A stretch of 6,001 bases of DNA from an uncultured Klebsiella sp. (GTDB taxonomy: Bacteria > Pseudomonadota > Gammaproteobacteria > Enterobacterales > Enterobacteriaceae), in contig CABUCP010000221.1 in assembly GCA_902490055.1 (NCBI GenBank), positions 1 to 6,001 on the forward strand, given 5' to 3'. Position numbers and translations under genes: made by a program. Numbering within the stretch: the first letter of the stretch is position 1; every line of letters begins with the position of its first letter. Shown here one piece after another: positions 5,945 through 6,001 of this stretch. The notes under the pieces were generated by a model. That model saw only the letters and a list, made by a program, of their open reading frames with translations, did no database searches and was not told where the DNA came from.

Positions 5945-5981
5945 ATTGTTTTTGTTCCATAGTGGAACGAAATTTATGAAA
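5924..5981. repeat. Nested repeat array upstream of dhaK
   Basis: TTTCATAA (5924-5931) and TTATGAAA (5974-5981) are exact inverted repeats bracketing 42 bp. Inside lie the palindrome at 5954-5968 and a direct repeat: ATAACGGAACG (5928-5938) and ATAGTGGAACG (5959-5969) agree at 9 of 11 bases and are offset by 31 bp, about three helical turns. The arrangement would suit several bound regulator dimers, or control of both this operon and a divergent gene beyond the window. Confidence 0.5.
5954..5968. promoter_or_regulatory. Palindrome GTTCCA-TAG-TGGAAC, candidate activator (DhaR) operator
   Basis: Two perfect 6-base arms flank a 3-base centre, with three further T:A pairs outside one mismatch (5950-5952 with 5970-5972). 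It lies just upstream of the proposed -35, a usual activator position. A further CGGAACG copy of the half-site occurs at 5932-5938. DhaR is the natural candidate because it controls dhaKLM in E. coli, but I cannot confirm its consensus from memory, so naming DhaR is inference. Confidence 0.5.
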
Positions 5982-6001
5982 TGCAGAGAGAAATGCGAGC
6001 C

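Noticed and set aside
5976..6001. Possible start of a divergent plus-strand gene (ATG at 5976 or 5981)
   Set aside because: Only about eight codons are visible, no good Shine-Dalgarno precedes either ATG, and the residues (MKCREKCE or MQREMRA) do not match the start of E. coli DhaR.

Overview
The window looks like chromosomal DNA from an enterobacterium of the Klebsiella/Raoultella/Citrobacter group. The coding regions are GC-rich. The encoded proteins closely resemble E. coli NfeF (YqjH), E. coli DhaK, DhaL and DhaM, and the ATP-dependent dihydroxyacetone kinase of Citrobacter freundii, all judged from remembered sequences. Having both kinds of dihydroxyacetone (DHA) kinase side by side is typical of glycerol-fermenting enterics with a dha regulon, Klebsiella above all.

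Layout. Positions 1-57 are the upstream region of nfeF, with part of a Fur-like site and a perfect 12-bp palindrome. nfeF (58-831, + strand) encodes a siderophore-interacting ferric reductase. Positions 832-914 are a short convergent gap with two REP-like hairpins. The rest of the coding DNA is on the minus strand and is transcribed right to left: dhaK (5781-4711), dhaL (4700-4068), dhaM (4057-2639), then a full-length ATP-dependent DHA kinase (2564-915). Positions 5782-6001 hold the leader, a candidate sigma-70 promoter and a repeat array that is a good candidate operator for DhaR or another regulator. No stretch over 300 bases lacks a gene.

How it works together. In anaerobic glycerol breakdown, glycerol dehydrogenase (not in this window) makes DHA. 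Two independent routes here phosphorylate it to DHA phosphate for glycolysis. In the PTS route, phosphate passes from PEP through EI and HPr to DhaM, then to ADP bound on DhaL, then to DHA held covalently by DhaK. In the ATP route, one polypeptide carries both a DhaK-like and a DhaL-like domain. The window therefore shows the same two domains twice, once as separate genes and once fused. The dhaK-dhaL and dhaL-dhaM junctions are tight (10 bp) and share the same design, with the stop codon inside the next Shine-Dalgarno sequence. The ATP kinase is set apart by 74 bp with a strong hairpin, so it may be expressed at a different level.

All five proteins appear intact, with their catalytic residues present. 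No tRNA, rRNA, insertion sequence, CRISPR array or clearly new system was seen. The points most worth a second look are the operator-like array upstream of dhaK, the dhaM/ATP-kinase hairpin and the matched stop/SD junctions.
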